Source of the DNA: Prostheceraeus crozeri | Lineage: Eukaryota > Platyhelminthes > Polycladida > Euryleptidae | Direction of reading: 5' to 3' | Length of the DNA: 64,000 nt | NCBI GenBank assembly: GCA_907163375.1 | Contig: CAJQUW010005533.1 | Span: 273,001 to 337,000, forward strand | In this document: piece after piece, positions 1 through 8,569 of the stretch | Numbering within the stretch: the first letter of the stretch is position 1 | Layout: the number at the start of each line of letters is the position of its first letter | The notes under the pieces: generated by a model | Told to the model about the DNA's origin: nothing | The model's database searches: none | What the model saw: only the letters and a program-made list of their open reading frames with translations | Program-made: the position numbers and the translations under genes

Positions 1-1280
1 AACAAAATTGATCGGGTAGTGACCAAAAGAAATTGATTTACTGCGTCAATCAGCGAGACTCAGCAATTGGTTCTGCTAACTTCACAGCGGACCCAGATAG
101 AGGAATATCTTTGCAATGCGGGCGAGTTTTGCAAATCTGATTACAGATTTGTGATTAGGAGCTTCAAATTAGTAGGAGAGGATGGATTTCGCTGAGAAAT
201 TCTTTGTATTGAAAAATGCTTCCGCTAACTTCACAATCAGCTTGCAGAAAAGTGCATGAAAACCGTAGAATCAATTTTTCTCGGCAAGTACTTATTCTCC
301 CGTGAAATCGGACGGCAAACCGTGATCAGTGAAGCAATTCCATTCTTTTGGTATGTCTATTGCAGTGATTCTGTGCAAAAATTAGAATTTGAAATTTTAA
401 TGCCAGTAGGTGGTTCCGGGCACTTCACAGCGGACCCAGATAGAGGAATATCTTTGCAATGCGGGCGAGTTTTGCAAATCTGATTACAGATTTGTGATTA
501 GGAGCTTCAAATTAGTAGGAGAGGATGGATTTTGCTGTGAAATTCTTTGTATTGAAAAATGGTTCCGCTAACTTCACAATCAGCTTGCAGAAAAGTCCAT
601 GAAAACCGTAAAATCAATTTTTCTCGGCAAGTACTTATTCTCCCGTGAAATCGGTCGGCAAACCGTGATCAGTGAAGCAATTCCATTCTCTTGGTATGTC
701 TATTGCAGTGATTCTGTGCAAAAATTAGAATTTGAAATTTTAATGCCAGTAGGTGGTTCCGGGCACTTCACAGCGGACCCAGATAGAGGAATATCTCTGC
801 AATGCGGGCGAGTTTTGCAAATCTGATTACAGATTTCTGATTAGGAGCTTCAAATTAGTTGGAGAGGATGGATTTCGCTGAGAAATTCTTTGTATTGAAA
901 AATGGTTCCGCTAACTTCACAATCAGCTTGCAGAAAAGTGAAATTCAGATTTACGGGTGAAATCTGCACTGTTTTGAAAGATTAGGCACATATTCGTGAT
1001 CAGCACAACAAAATTGATCGGGTAGTGACCAAAAGAAATTGATTTACTGCGTCAATCAGCGAGACTCAGCAATTGGTTCTGCTGTATGGTTCCGCTAACT
1101 TCACAGCGGGACCACTTTTATCTTTAAACTTGAATTTCTCAAAAGCGACTGTGAATTTGTGAAATCTGAGCTCAGATTCGTAATCAGGAGACTGAAATTG
1201 ACAAACTAGCAGCTGTTTCGAATAGAATTAAGCTATAATAAAAAATGGTTCCGCTGAGTGGTTCCGCTAACTTCACACAC
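1..1280. repeat. 343-bp tandem repeat with a longer ~1-kb period
   Basis: The motif TTCACAGCGGACCCAGATAG recurs at 81, 424 and 767, exactly 343 bp apart, and the sequence between is nearly identical. The third copy stays close until about 940. Bases 1-76 are repeated almost exactly from 1007, so a ~1,006-bp larger period is overlaid on the 343-bp one. A diverged copy continues to about 1280. The short motif GGTTCCGCTAACTTCAC recurs many times (about 564, 903, 1086, 1262). The tract begins before the window, so total size is unknown. The 75-residue open frames at 256 and 599 are products of the repeat and I do not call them genes. Confidence 0.9.
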
Positions 1281-1893
1281 GTGTTGTTTTGTCCCTGTGA
1301 AAAAAACGTTGCCGGGCCAGCAGCGTCGCGTCGACATTGGGTCGACACAGTTATGGTTCCTGATTCGTCGATGTCGGGCCAATGACGTTGCATCGACATA
1401 GCGCCATCAAACTGTCGCCCTAAATCCCATTAATATGCCAACGACAAATCCTGCATGAAAACCTGCCCTTGCAGCATTGAGACAAGTCAATAATATCCAT
1501 GTTATAATAATTGTATTTTATTATATAGAATAGTTAATAAATACATAATATACAAATAGTAACATCAGGTATAATAATTATTACGGATGCATTCAAGTAG
1601 CGTTCTTTTAAATTCCACCAGAGGACGAGAGAGTGATGGTCTCGAACTTTCAATGCACTCAGACGAGCACTAATTTTCATGATATTTTACAACCAATGAG
1701 AAATAATGGAAATGCCGATCGAACCTCAAGCAAGTGTAATTTTGAGTCCGGTGGATGTATCAAAGCATCCATCAGGATTCAAAGCTACCGAATTTAAGGT
1801 TTTGAACAGTACTTAAAAATGAGAGAATCAATGAAACTCATATTATACATGTAAAGTGAATTGCTTTCATTAAAAAATACTGTACTTAAATAC
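1281..1893. other. Gene-free stretch, no recognised element
   Basis: A GC-richer patch at about 1290-1420 contains several GTCGAC/GTCGATG-type words. The rest is AT-rich and has stop codons in all frames. I see no gene or transposon end here. Confidence 0.5.
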
Positions 1894-1974
1894 TGTTCAC
1901 TGTTCAATTGCGTCATACTACAATTGTATGCATATAATTTTAACAATCAAACAATAGCAATTTATGATATTCAC
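1894..1974 (+). repeat. Inverted repeat, left arm
   Basis: This 81-base arm matches the reverse complement of 2537-2617 without gaps and with 13 mismatches by my count (about 84%). The best block is TCAATTGCGTCATACTACAA. Weaker similarity continues for some 60 bases toward the centre. The arms enclose about 560 bp of AT-rich DNA. They could be ends of an old non-autonomous DNA transposon or two oppositely oriented copies of a short repeat. I do not see a clear target duplication. Confidence 0.7.
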
Positions 1975-2536
1975 TTCTCATACATGCAACGTGTAATTCA
2001 TGTATTCTACTGTAATTTTAGTAAAAGATTTTTAGAGACACTGATTTTCCGCTATATACTAATGCTCTATTCTACCTTGATATTCAACTTCAAAGCAGTT
2101 GTGTATTCTATTGCTACATGCAGTACATCTACTTAAGTGAGTGCTTACTGCCGTGTTACCTTTTATGTATTCACTTATTCGTTGGTGAAATCGTCTTTTT
2201 GCCTATTGAGCATCAGGATCAACCAGACATGTGAATTGATACAAAAGACATGATTTCAACAAGTTTGGTGTTTTATCTTTTAGATTTAAGTATACTGACT
2301 TTTGGAGTTTGAAACACGACATTTACGTTCAAATCCAACATTCGAAAAAGTTTTTTATATTTTACGTCTATATTTTATCGATATAGTTTGCAAATGCAGA
2401 AATCGGAAAAAACATTTCTGTCCATCTATTGTACCTATCTTCCGAAGTATTTTTACATTTATCGCTAAAATTTATTATTTAAGATTTTTCTTAACATACT
2501 GTACACAAATTCTATTAATGTATAAATGTATAAAAA
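1975..2536. other. AT-rich spacer between inverted-repeat arms
   Basis: No gene is visible. Short open frames here are low-complexity and AT-driven. Both flanks next to the arms show weak inverted similarity to each other. Confidence 0.5.
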
Positions 2537-2617
2537 GTGAATATCATAAATTGTAGTTGTCTGATTTTTAAAATTACGCAGATCTAATTGTAGTATGACG
2601 CAATTGACCAGTGAACA
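2537..2617 (-). repeat. Inverted repeat, right arm
   Basis: This is the partner of 1894-1974. The reverse complement aligns end to end over 81 bases with 13 mismatches. Confidence 0.7.
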
Positions 2618-2809
2618 TGTCCTTAAAAAACTCACATTATAATTTCCATGTTTTCCAATCCTCCTTCGGAGATTCACCTTGCTTTATTCGATTATTCGAC
2701 TGCAGCGGTATGTATGTAGTTCTAATGTTTGATCACATTTTGAAATCACTTCAAATGACTTTTCGGCAATAATATCAATCACATCAACTTAATTGTTTTC
2801 AGCGAAGAT

Positions 2810-3293
2810 GGAGAGACTATAGGTCGATGAGTCGGAAAGATGTGAATCAAAACATGTAGCGATGAAGATGGAGAACTATTTCCAAAATGAAAAAAAGCGC
2901 CGGTATAATACGAAAATTGGTTGTGAACGTCGAAATACGACAGGATCCTCTAAATCTCCAAAACACGAATGAATAACTGGAGGTGTCGTTAAAAGCTTTG
3001 AAAATTCATGCTTAGGACCACAGAACGATGTGGCTACATGTATTAACGCTGGTGCTGAGCTGACTGATGAAAGTGAAAACACGCACGATAGACCGGGAGC
3101 AAATGAATGACGCCTGGATGCAGTATACAGTTTCTCTCCGCTCCCATCCTCTGTTATGTGACTCATTGAATGAAGGCCGGTTGTATCATTAGTTTGGCAA
3201 GCGATTGATGAAGTTATTTACTCTAGAGGAGAGGTGTGTGAACACAGATGTGAAGAGGATTCTTACGTAATTGTGACTGATGTACAGATCTTA
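2810..3293 (+). pseudogene. Possible decayed coding exon, unidentified
   Basis: A polypyrimidine/AG acceptor-like sequence (TTGTTTTCAG) ends at about 2809. After it, a frame from about 2860 reads protein-like stretches such as MENYFQNEKKRRYN and KSFENSCLGPQNDVATCIN, then TDESENTHDRPGANE, separated by several in-frame stops. It ends where the Harbinger element begins. The composition resembles a charged N-terminal region of a transposase-derived or zinc-finger protein, but I recognise no domain. An open frame on the opposite strand (2876-3166) has no recognisable content. It may be a broken host or transposon gene, or chance. Confidence 0.25.
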
Positions 3294-3332
3294 GGCTGCG
3301 GTTATACTACACAATTTCGTCGCACGATATTG
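3294..3332 (+). repeat. Harbinger left terminal inverted repeat
   Basis: These 39 bases match the reverse complement of 6020-6058 at 28 positions. The conserved core is CGGTTAYACTA, followed by GTCG and CGATA blocks. Most mismatches are transitions. Confidence 0.75.
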
Positions 3333-3364
3333 CCTTTCCGCGTACACTAAGTCGAAATCGTAGC

Positions 3365-3473
3365 GTATAACCACACCTGCGATACGTCTTACGATAACGT
3401 CGTAGGGAATCAGACTTGTCAGATTTTGTCGATGCTGACATGAGTCAACAGTCTAGTATAACCACGCTTGCGA
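3365..3473. repeat. Harbinger subterminal direct repeats
   Basis: The 18-base word GTATAACCAC-R-C-Y-TGCGA occurs at 3365-3382 and again at 3456-3473. Its first half, GTATAACC, is the reverse complement of GGTTATAC in the left terminus, so sites of one kind occur in both orientations near the end. They are plausible binding sites for the transposase or the MADF protein; this is inference. Confidence 0.5.
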
Positions 3474-3579
3474 CGCGTGGTATGAGATCAGCAACTTACC
3501 AGCCAATAAGAGTTGGTTAAAGAATAAACTTGGATTCATATCCGTTGTTCGGAGAAGAAAAAAAACAGTCTAATGAAAT

Positions 3580-4479
3580 ATGCCAAGATCAGCAGACCCA
3601 TTGCTAGTAAAATTGATAGAAGCGGTTCATGGAGAAGAATGCCTCTGGAATACGCGGAGTCCACTATACAAGGACAGGAATAAGCGAAAAGATGCATGGA
3701 ATAGCCTCGCCTCGGAACTATCAATCGTATCTGGGGACAGAGCACAGAAACACTGGTATAATTTGCGCACAACGTATGGTAAAATACTTACCAATATACG
3801 ATCATTGAATCGGAGCGGATCGGAAGCTAATGACGACACAGGGTCCAATTGGCCCTATTTAGACTTAATGTCTTTTGTGAAGGACTATGTGGTTCCGAGG
3901 ACATCCAAGAATAACATGGACGAAGAGAATTTCACCGAAGAAGACCGCGAACCAATTGTCAAAAAGCGGAAGTTAGGCAAAGATGTCATTAGGTCTGCAG
4001 TTAGCACATTAAACTACGTTCGGGAGGCAGCAGGATCCATTTCGAGAGAGAAGGACAATTTTGATGTATTTGGGTCATACTTAGCATCAGAACTTAGATC
4101 GCTGCCACCTCATGTCGCTCAAATCACAAAAATGCGATTTCATGACATTTTAAATCAAGCGTATCAAGAATCTGCTTTACAACAAATGTCTACTAATTGC
4201 ACGGTATCCACCAATCACATTAATCCTGTATCAATGATGCAAACACCTTTAGTTGGAGAAAGTGGACAAGGTTTCGTCATTCAAGGTAGACCTACTGGTA
4301 ACCAACCAGTACAAGTTGTTTCGCCTGGAATGATGAATTCCACAGTTGTTCAGGCTCCGTATTCGTACAGGCCTATTCCAGTGCAAGTGTCCACTCCTGT
4401 CCCTAACCCCAATCCTCAAATTCCTAACCACGGTTCCTTCCTCAGAAGTGTGGAGAATATTACTGATGATGATGAATGA
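3580..4479 (+). CDS. Harbinger accessory DNA-binding protein, MADF-BESS type
   Basis: The product is a 299-residue protein. Residues about 9-105 form a MADF (Myb/SANT-like) domain: LVKLIEAVHGEECLWN, then YKDRNKRKDAWNSLA, then AQKHWYNLRTTYGKIL with the usual spaced tryptophans. A basic patch, KKRKLGK, near residue 130 looks like a nuclear localisation signal. Residues about 160-197 (DVFGSYLASELRSLPPHV...) match a BESS protein-interaction motif. The C-terminal third is rich in Pro, Gln, Asn and Val, and the end is acidic (ITDDDE). In Harbinger elements such a protein binds subterminal DNA and helps bring the transposase into the nucleus. It sits tail-to-tail with the transposase, about 210 bp away. 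The frame has no stops or shifts. A domesticated host MADF gene is possible, but its position between TIRs favours an element gene. Confidence 0.85.
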   Translation: MPRSADPLLVKLIEAVHGEECLWNTRSPLYKDRNKRKDAWNSLASELSIVSGDRAQKHWYNLRTTYGKILTNIRSLNRSGSEANDDTGSNWPYLDLMSFVKDYVVPRTSKNNMDEENFTEEDREPIVKKRKLGKDVIRSAVSTLNYVREAAGSISREKDNFDVFGSYLASELRSLPPHVAQITKMRFHDILNQAYQESALQQMSTNCTVSTNHINPVSMMQTPLVGESGQGFVIQGRPTGNQPVQVVSPGMMNSTVVQAPYSYRPIPVQVSTPVPNPNPQIPNHGSFLRSVENITDDDE

Positions 4480-4687
4480 AGTCATTCAAACAGTAAGCGT
4501 ATATTTTACGAGTACAATACATCTATTCTGGATAATTAAATAACATTCGTTTTCTTTCATACCACACAAATGGGTCTGTAGTATTAGCATATTCATTATA
4601 CATAGTTTTTTAATTGGATGACAAATAGGCCTAATATAGAAATCAGGAAAATAGAAGAGAATTTAAGAAATGCGGTTCAGAGGGTCA
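4480..4687. other. Convergent intergenic region of Harbinger
   Basis: An AT-rich spacer between the two stop codons. Both 3' ends presumably lie here. I see no clear canonical AATAAA, only TTAAATAA-like words. Confidence 0.4.
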
Positions 4688-5911
4688 TCAAGTTGACTGC
4701 TCATTGAAGAAGTTACAGAAAATTTCACGAACTTCATAAGCACGAGTATTGCCATGCCTATTGGATGTGCTTTCTAAAGCCAAAAAAGAGCTGTTCAACA
4801 ATTCTTCGCGCATTTCCTCAGTATTTTCAACAACATCAACGCTCGAATTATCAATTAAAAAATTGTGCAATATAATTGCAGTCCACACTACCAGCTCAGC
4901 CTTTTCTGGTTCAAGATTCAATGGAGATCGGAAAACTCGCCATCTTCCTGCCAAGCTACCAAATGCACATTCAACAGTCATTCTGCATCTCGAATGTCTG
5001 TAGTTGTAATACCTTTTTGCAGCATCAAGAGTTCTGGCTGGAAAAGGTTTCATCAGATACTCCTTTAGTGGAAACGCTTCATCAGCAAGTAACACAAAAT
5101 TATTCTCCGTTGATGAATTTGGTAAGATTCGTGGAGGTGGTATCTGAAGGATATTAGTTTCGAAATAATGAGCAAGAGTATTTTGCCAAATGCCACCATC
5201 TGACACTCTTCCGTTGCATCCAATATCTACCATAAGAAACTTTCCATGTGCGTCAACAATAGCCATCAAAACAATAGAAAATGTTCCTTTATAATTATAA
5301 AAATATGAGCCACTGTTTGATGGGGATACTAGTTGGATATGTTTTCCATCAAGGGTGCCTATCACATTGGGATATTGCCATTTGTCAAAAAACTCATTTG
5401 AAATCAGAAGCCATTCATCTGTTGATCCAGGAACGTTAAGGTAAATATCTTTCAAGCTTGAGATTAGACCTTGCATAACTTCTGGTATCATTTGACTAAT
5501 AGTCGAATGGCTAACTTTGAATTGAAACGCAAGGCTACGGAAACTCTCACCGGATGCTAAGAAGCGAAGTGTAATCGCTAGGCGAGTATCCGTAGGAATT
5601 GCTGTACGAAGAACAGTATCTTGTTTAAAGAAATGATGCTCTACCATGCTGAGGATGTATTCAAATTGTCTAGCGTCAATGCGTAAATAACTGCGAAATC
5701 CCTGAAAATCATCCAATCGAATCAGAAGTTTGAAGACATGACTTTCCTCATTACGCATGAGGTTGAAGGGTTTGGTTCCACAAGACCTTTTAGCTTTGTT
5801 AGTCGTAACGGTATCAACAGCCGAAACACTTGCTACAACAGACAAACATATTAGTTCTAGGCTAGAAACCTCCTCACTTGTAGTCATGATAAAAACAGAA
5901 GAAAAATTCAA
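4688..5911 (-). CDS. PIF/Harbinger transposase (HARBI1-like, DDE_Tnp_4)
   Basis: A 407-residue protein that cuts and joins the transposon ends in the nucleus. A helix-turn-helix-like stretch lies at about 120-142 (SFRSLAFQFKVSHSTISQMI). The DDE nuclease carries the usual three acidic residues: D188 in IGTLDGKHI, D238 in GCNGRVSDGGIW, and E314 in RMTVECAFGSLAGRW. ADEAFPL (276-282) and the closing WTAIILHNFLI helix are also typical of the family. Length fits HARBI1-type transposases. The frame could start at Met1 or Met9 (MTTSEE); both give the same catalytic protein. I see no frameshift or lost catalytic residue. Together with the MADF-BESS gene it makes a two-component transposition system. 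Confidence 0.92.
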   Translation of the reverse strand: MNFSSVFIMTTSEEVSSLELICLSVVASVSAVDTVTTNKAKRSCGTKPFNLMRNEESHVFKLLIRLDDFQGFRSYLRIDARQFEYILSMVEHHFFKQDTVLRTAIPTDTRLAITLRFLASGESFRSLAFQFKVSHSTISQMIPEVMQGLISSLKDIYLNVPGSTDEWLLISNEFFDKWQYPNVIGTLDGKHIQLVSPSNSGSYFYNYKGTFSIVLMAIVDAHGKFLMVDIGCNGRVSDGGIWQNTLAHYFETNILQIPPPRILPNSSTENNFVLLADEAFPLKEYLMKPFPARTLDAAKRYYNYRHSRCRMTVECAFGSLAGRWRVFRSPLNLEPEKAELVVWTAIILHNFLIDNSSVDVVENTEEMREELLNSSFLALESTSNRHGNTRAYEVREIFCNFFNEQST

Positions 5912-6019
5912 GTGAGAGCTTTAAACACGGGCTGCTATTTGAATGCCACGTCATTGATAACGATCTTCTTCGCACAGCTGCTGTCAAATGTAACCACTCT
6001 CACGATTTACATCGCACGA

Positions 6020-6058
6020 CAGTATCGCACGACAACATCGTATAGTGTAACCGTAGGG
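6020..6058 (-). repeat. Harbinger right terminal inverted repeat
   Basis: This is the partner of 3294-3332. Just inside it the word TCGCACGACA is repeated in tandem on the + strand (about 6013-6033), extending the subterminal repeat structure. Confidence 0.75.
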
Positions 6059-7393
6059 TAAGTCTTTCAATTAGGAGAGGGAGAGAGAAAATTTTACCAT
6101 CTCCTTGCCATCTGTCAGCCGGCAGTGACGTCCACCATCGACACTCACCCAATGCGACGGCAGTCGGCCATTAATGGACCGATGCATTTTTTTACACAGG
6201 GGTGTTTATTCATCCTGGCTTTGTAGTGCGGCTAGATATCTGAAGCCAGTTTGGACCATTCATAGCTATGCTGATGAGTCCTTGTAAGGTGAAACGGAGA
6301 GTGTAAAGAATTTTTGTGCTTAAATTTTACACGTCTGATGACATTTTTTATTAGATTTGCTTATGTTTTGCAAACGTTCTAAATCTAATGGTTTGATTTA
6401 ATTGACGTATAATTATCCACATTTCATGAATGATAAAATAAACGGCAAATACCTGCCACCATATTCGATAAAATGTGATTGATGAAGACCCGAAAAAACA
6501 AAGTGGGAAATGAAAATATTGACAATATACTTCATTGTAGGTGCATGTAGCGCACTTGCGATAATTCTATGATAGCACATTGCAAGAAAATAGATTAATT
6601 ATCAAGACTTTCTTGCTCTACGTGTGACTTTTTATTTATTTTGATGTATTCCCAAATATTTACAAGTAGAGCATCGCATAAATTAATAACGTAGTTATAA
6701 TTTTAGTCGCAATAGACTGCAGTGTCTCATACTCTCAATTTTAATGGAATTATCATACTTTGAAATAAAAATGGACTAAAAATTAAAAATTATCCAAGCT
6801 AGACTAATTGTGAAATTCCTATCACTGAATCCAAAAATATTCAGAATCGCGTCCTCCACTGCCTCATTCAGGAGCAATCTACTGAAGAAACCAAAGACTT
6901 ATCCCGAAACTACAACTACAAATACCTATGGGCATAAGATGTCAACATCTACATTCGGAAGGACGATCCATCTCCTGCACACGTCTAGTAAAAATTCCTA
7001 CTCCATCCCAAACAATTAGATATCCTTTAGTTATCGAATAATAACAAATAAGTAGCGGATTATTAAAGAATGCATTCGATAAGTAACTATTACGATGAAC
7101 ATTTTCTATCAAAAAGAGAGACGTCTGGCTCACGAACAGAGTAACTTATAATTAATAGCTTGTATTTTCGACAGGAAACATAATGGGCCTGTCCTATCAA
7201 CTGTCATTTAGTGGAATGACAGCTAAGTGGAACCCTCTTAGTGATAGTCTAATGAAACTTCTTTTTCGGTTTTCACAGAAACATTCATTTAACTGTCATT
7301 TGGAAGATCTCCATTCAACTATCATTAAGAGCTTCCATTTATTGGCATGATGTTACACTTTCATTAAAAGTAGCAAGTGTCACGTGAATTATA
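6059..7393. other. Gene-free stretch between Harbinger and Tc1 elements
   Basis: No coding sequence is recognisable. It contains a hammerhead-like core (6271-6335, listed separately) and a small hairpin at 7201-7222 (CTGTCATT, six-base loop, AATGACAG). The word AACTGTCATTT recurs near 7199 and 7291. A GC-richer patch at about 6110-6200 weakly resembles, in reverse orientation, the patch at 1290-1420. Confidence 0.5.
6271..6335 (+). ncRNA. Hammerhead-ribozyme-like core, probably degenerate
   Basis: CTGATGAGTCC (6271-6281) is followed by a short loop, AAGG, then GAAACGG from 6291. This is the order and spacing of the hammerhead core (CUGAUGA, stem II, GAAA). Stem II is imperfect: CCTT/AAGG pairs, but the usual closing GUCC/GGAC is reduced. 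After GAAAC, GTGTAAA and TTTACAC can pair (6301-6307, 6326-6332), and GTC, the usual cleavage triplet, follows at 6333. Stem I is weak. It is a candidate fossil of a ribozyme-bearing repeat. Chance is a real alternative in AT-rich DNA. Confidence 0.25.
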
Positions 7394-7427
7394 CAGATTG
7401 TTTCATAAAAAATGGATCACCCTTAAA
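7394..7427 (+). repeat. Tc1-like left terminal inverted repeat
   Basis: Begins CAG and shares GTTTCATAAAAA with the right end. It abuts TA at 7392-7393. Confidence 0.85.
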
Positions 7428-7903
7428 CATCGCCTTAACTTCAACTTTGTCTAACTCCGCCAAACTTGAACGAATTTCTCTGAAATTTGGAAGATATGTC
7501 AGTTGTGCTTACTAATATCATTGTTGGAAATTTCAAGCATGAATATTGAGTTGTTTTCCTGTTATAGATGAAAAAGTAGTAGATAATTTGATCTTCATTA
7601 AGCAATGTTACACAAAATCATACCTCACTCTTATAAAATTACATTTGTTTCCTTTGTTATGCAATATGTTGTTCTACAAGCCAAAAGCTATCAAGCAAAA
7701 CAAAAATAAAGAAAATCGGTCAATCAGAGCCAGTATAGCACCATTATTCATCAACAATAATGTAACTGCTACAAGCTACATGTGATTAACTGGACTTCAT
7801 GTTCCATAGCTTCCTGACTTCGTTGCGGTGGTGTTGGCAGCACTCCTGATTGCTTTCAGCTAGAAATCTATCTCTCACCGGTTAAAAACAATACAAAGCA
7901 CAA

Positions 7904-8382
7904 ATGAACAATAACGAGATCGCATTCACAAAAGGCAAAGTGTCAGCTGGCATTTGGACCAATGGCCGCTTTGAACTTCACATACAGCAAGGAACCACGA
8001 ATTCTGAAAGCTATGTGAATGTTTTACGAATGAACACTGGCCAAATCAACTTGGTGATCCATCGACTTGGTTATTTATGGATGATAATGCTACGTGTCAC
8101 AGGAGTAGTAGAGTCAACTTATGCAAGTCTCAATTAGGGCTTAGGGCATTATCTTGGCCAGCTCGTTCTCCTGATCTGAATCCCATAAAAAATGTATGGA
8201 GTATTCTAAAACGTAACGTTCGTCGTTCACTGCTACCTACAGATGGCGTATCACAACTTACGTCACTGTTAAAAAGAGAGTGGAGAAAGTTAGATCAGTC
8301 AAAAATCAACGATATCATCGAATCAATGCCTAGACGACTTGGTAATGTCATTGACAATAAGGGTAGGGCCACAAATTATTAG
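7904..8382 (+). pseudogene. Tc1-like transposase C-terminal half, frameshifted
   Basis: Two overlapping frames carry successive parts of a Tc1 transposase catalytic domain. The first (from 7904) includes NGRFELHIQQGTTNSESYVN, matching the region before the second aspartate. The second (8077-8382) contains WMDDNATCHRSSRVN with the second catalytic Asp, then WPARSPDLNPIKNVW. In active DD34E Tc1 enzymes the motif is NPIENVW; here the catalytic Glu is Lys. Spacing from Asp to that position is 34 residues, as in the Tc1 group. The shift between frames lies at about 8060-8080. The N-terminal paired-like DNA-binding part is missing. Not functional. Confidence 0.88.
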
Positions 8383-8505
8383 CTTCTTAAGAACCGTTAC
8401 TGTATCATAGCTTATCAGATTATATAAGGACATTTAAATATATATGGGACATGAAATAACATGAAAAATGCTTTCTGTATCATACTTATGTTTTATTTAG
8501 TCAAA

Positions 8506-8539
8506 TTTTAGGATGATCCACTTTTTATGAAACGGACTG
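8506..8539 (-). repeat. Tc1-like right terminal inverted repeat
   Basis: The reverse complement matches 7394-7427 at about 28 of 34 positions. It is followed by TA. Confidence 0.85.
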
Positions 8540-8569
8540 TATTTCAGCGTGTCTTTTTTTTGATATCGA

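Larger units (their letters stand above)
3294..6058. mobile_element. PIF/Harbinger DNA transposon, complete-looking
   Basis: The element is about 2.77 kb and is bounded by imperfect terminal inverted repeats that begin GGCTGCGGTTATACTA on the left and CCCTACGGTTACACTA on the right (reverse complement). It carries the two genes typical of this superfamily in convergent orientation: a DNA-binding MADF-BESS protein on + and a DDE transposase on -. Both frames run uninterrupted from ATG to stop. The 3-bp target duplication expected for the family is not clean: TTA precedes the left end and TAA follows the right end, so one terminus may be altered by a base or two. It seems capable of coding, but the TIRs match at only 28 of 39 positions by my count. 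Confidence 0.85.
7394..8539 (+). mobile_element. Tc1-like DNA transposon, decayed
   Basis: A 1,146-bp element flanked by TA on both sides (7392-7393 and 8540-8541), the target duplication of the Tc1/mariner superfamily. The ends are 34-bp inverted repeats with about six mismatches, sharing GTTTCATAAAAA and TGGATCA. Only the C-terminal half of a transposase is recognisable (see 7904-8382). The first ~500 bp contain no readable N-terminal DNA-binding region, so the element is internally deleted or strongly eroded. Confidence 0.88.

Noticed and set aside
256-826. Two 75-codon frames 343 bp apart at the left end
   Set aside because: They are the same stretch of a tandem repeat seen twice and have no recognisable protein content.
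2876-3166. 96-codon minus-strand frame
   Set aside because: It is Ser/Phe-rich without domain-like features; the plus-strand frames in this region look more protein-like.
1290-6205. Inverted copies of one short GC-rich repeat at 1290-1420 and 6110-6200
   Set aside because: Both share a CCCTGTG-A-run and scattered GTCG words in opposite orientation, but I could not extend this to a convincing alignment.
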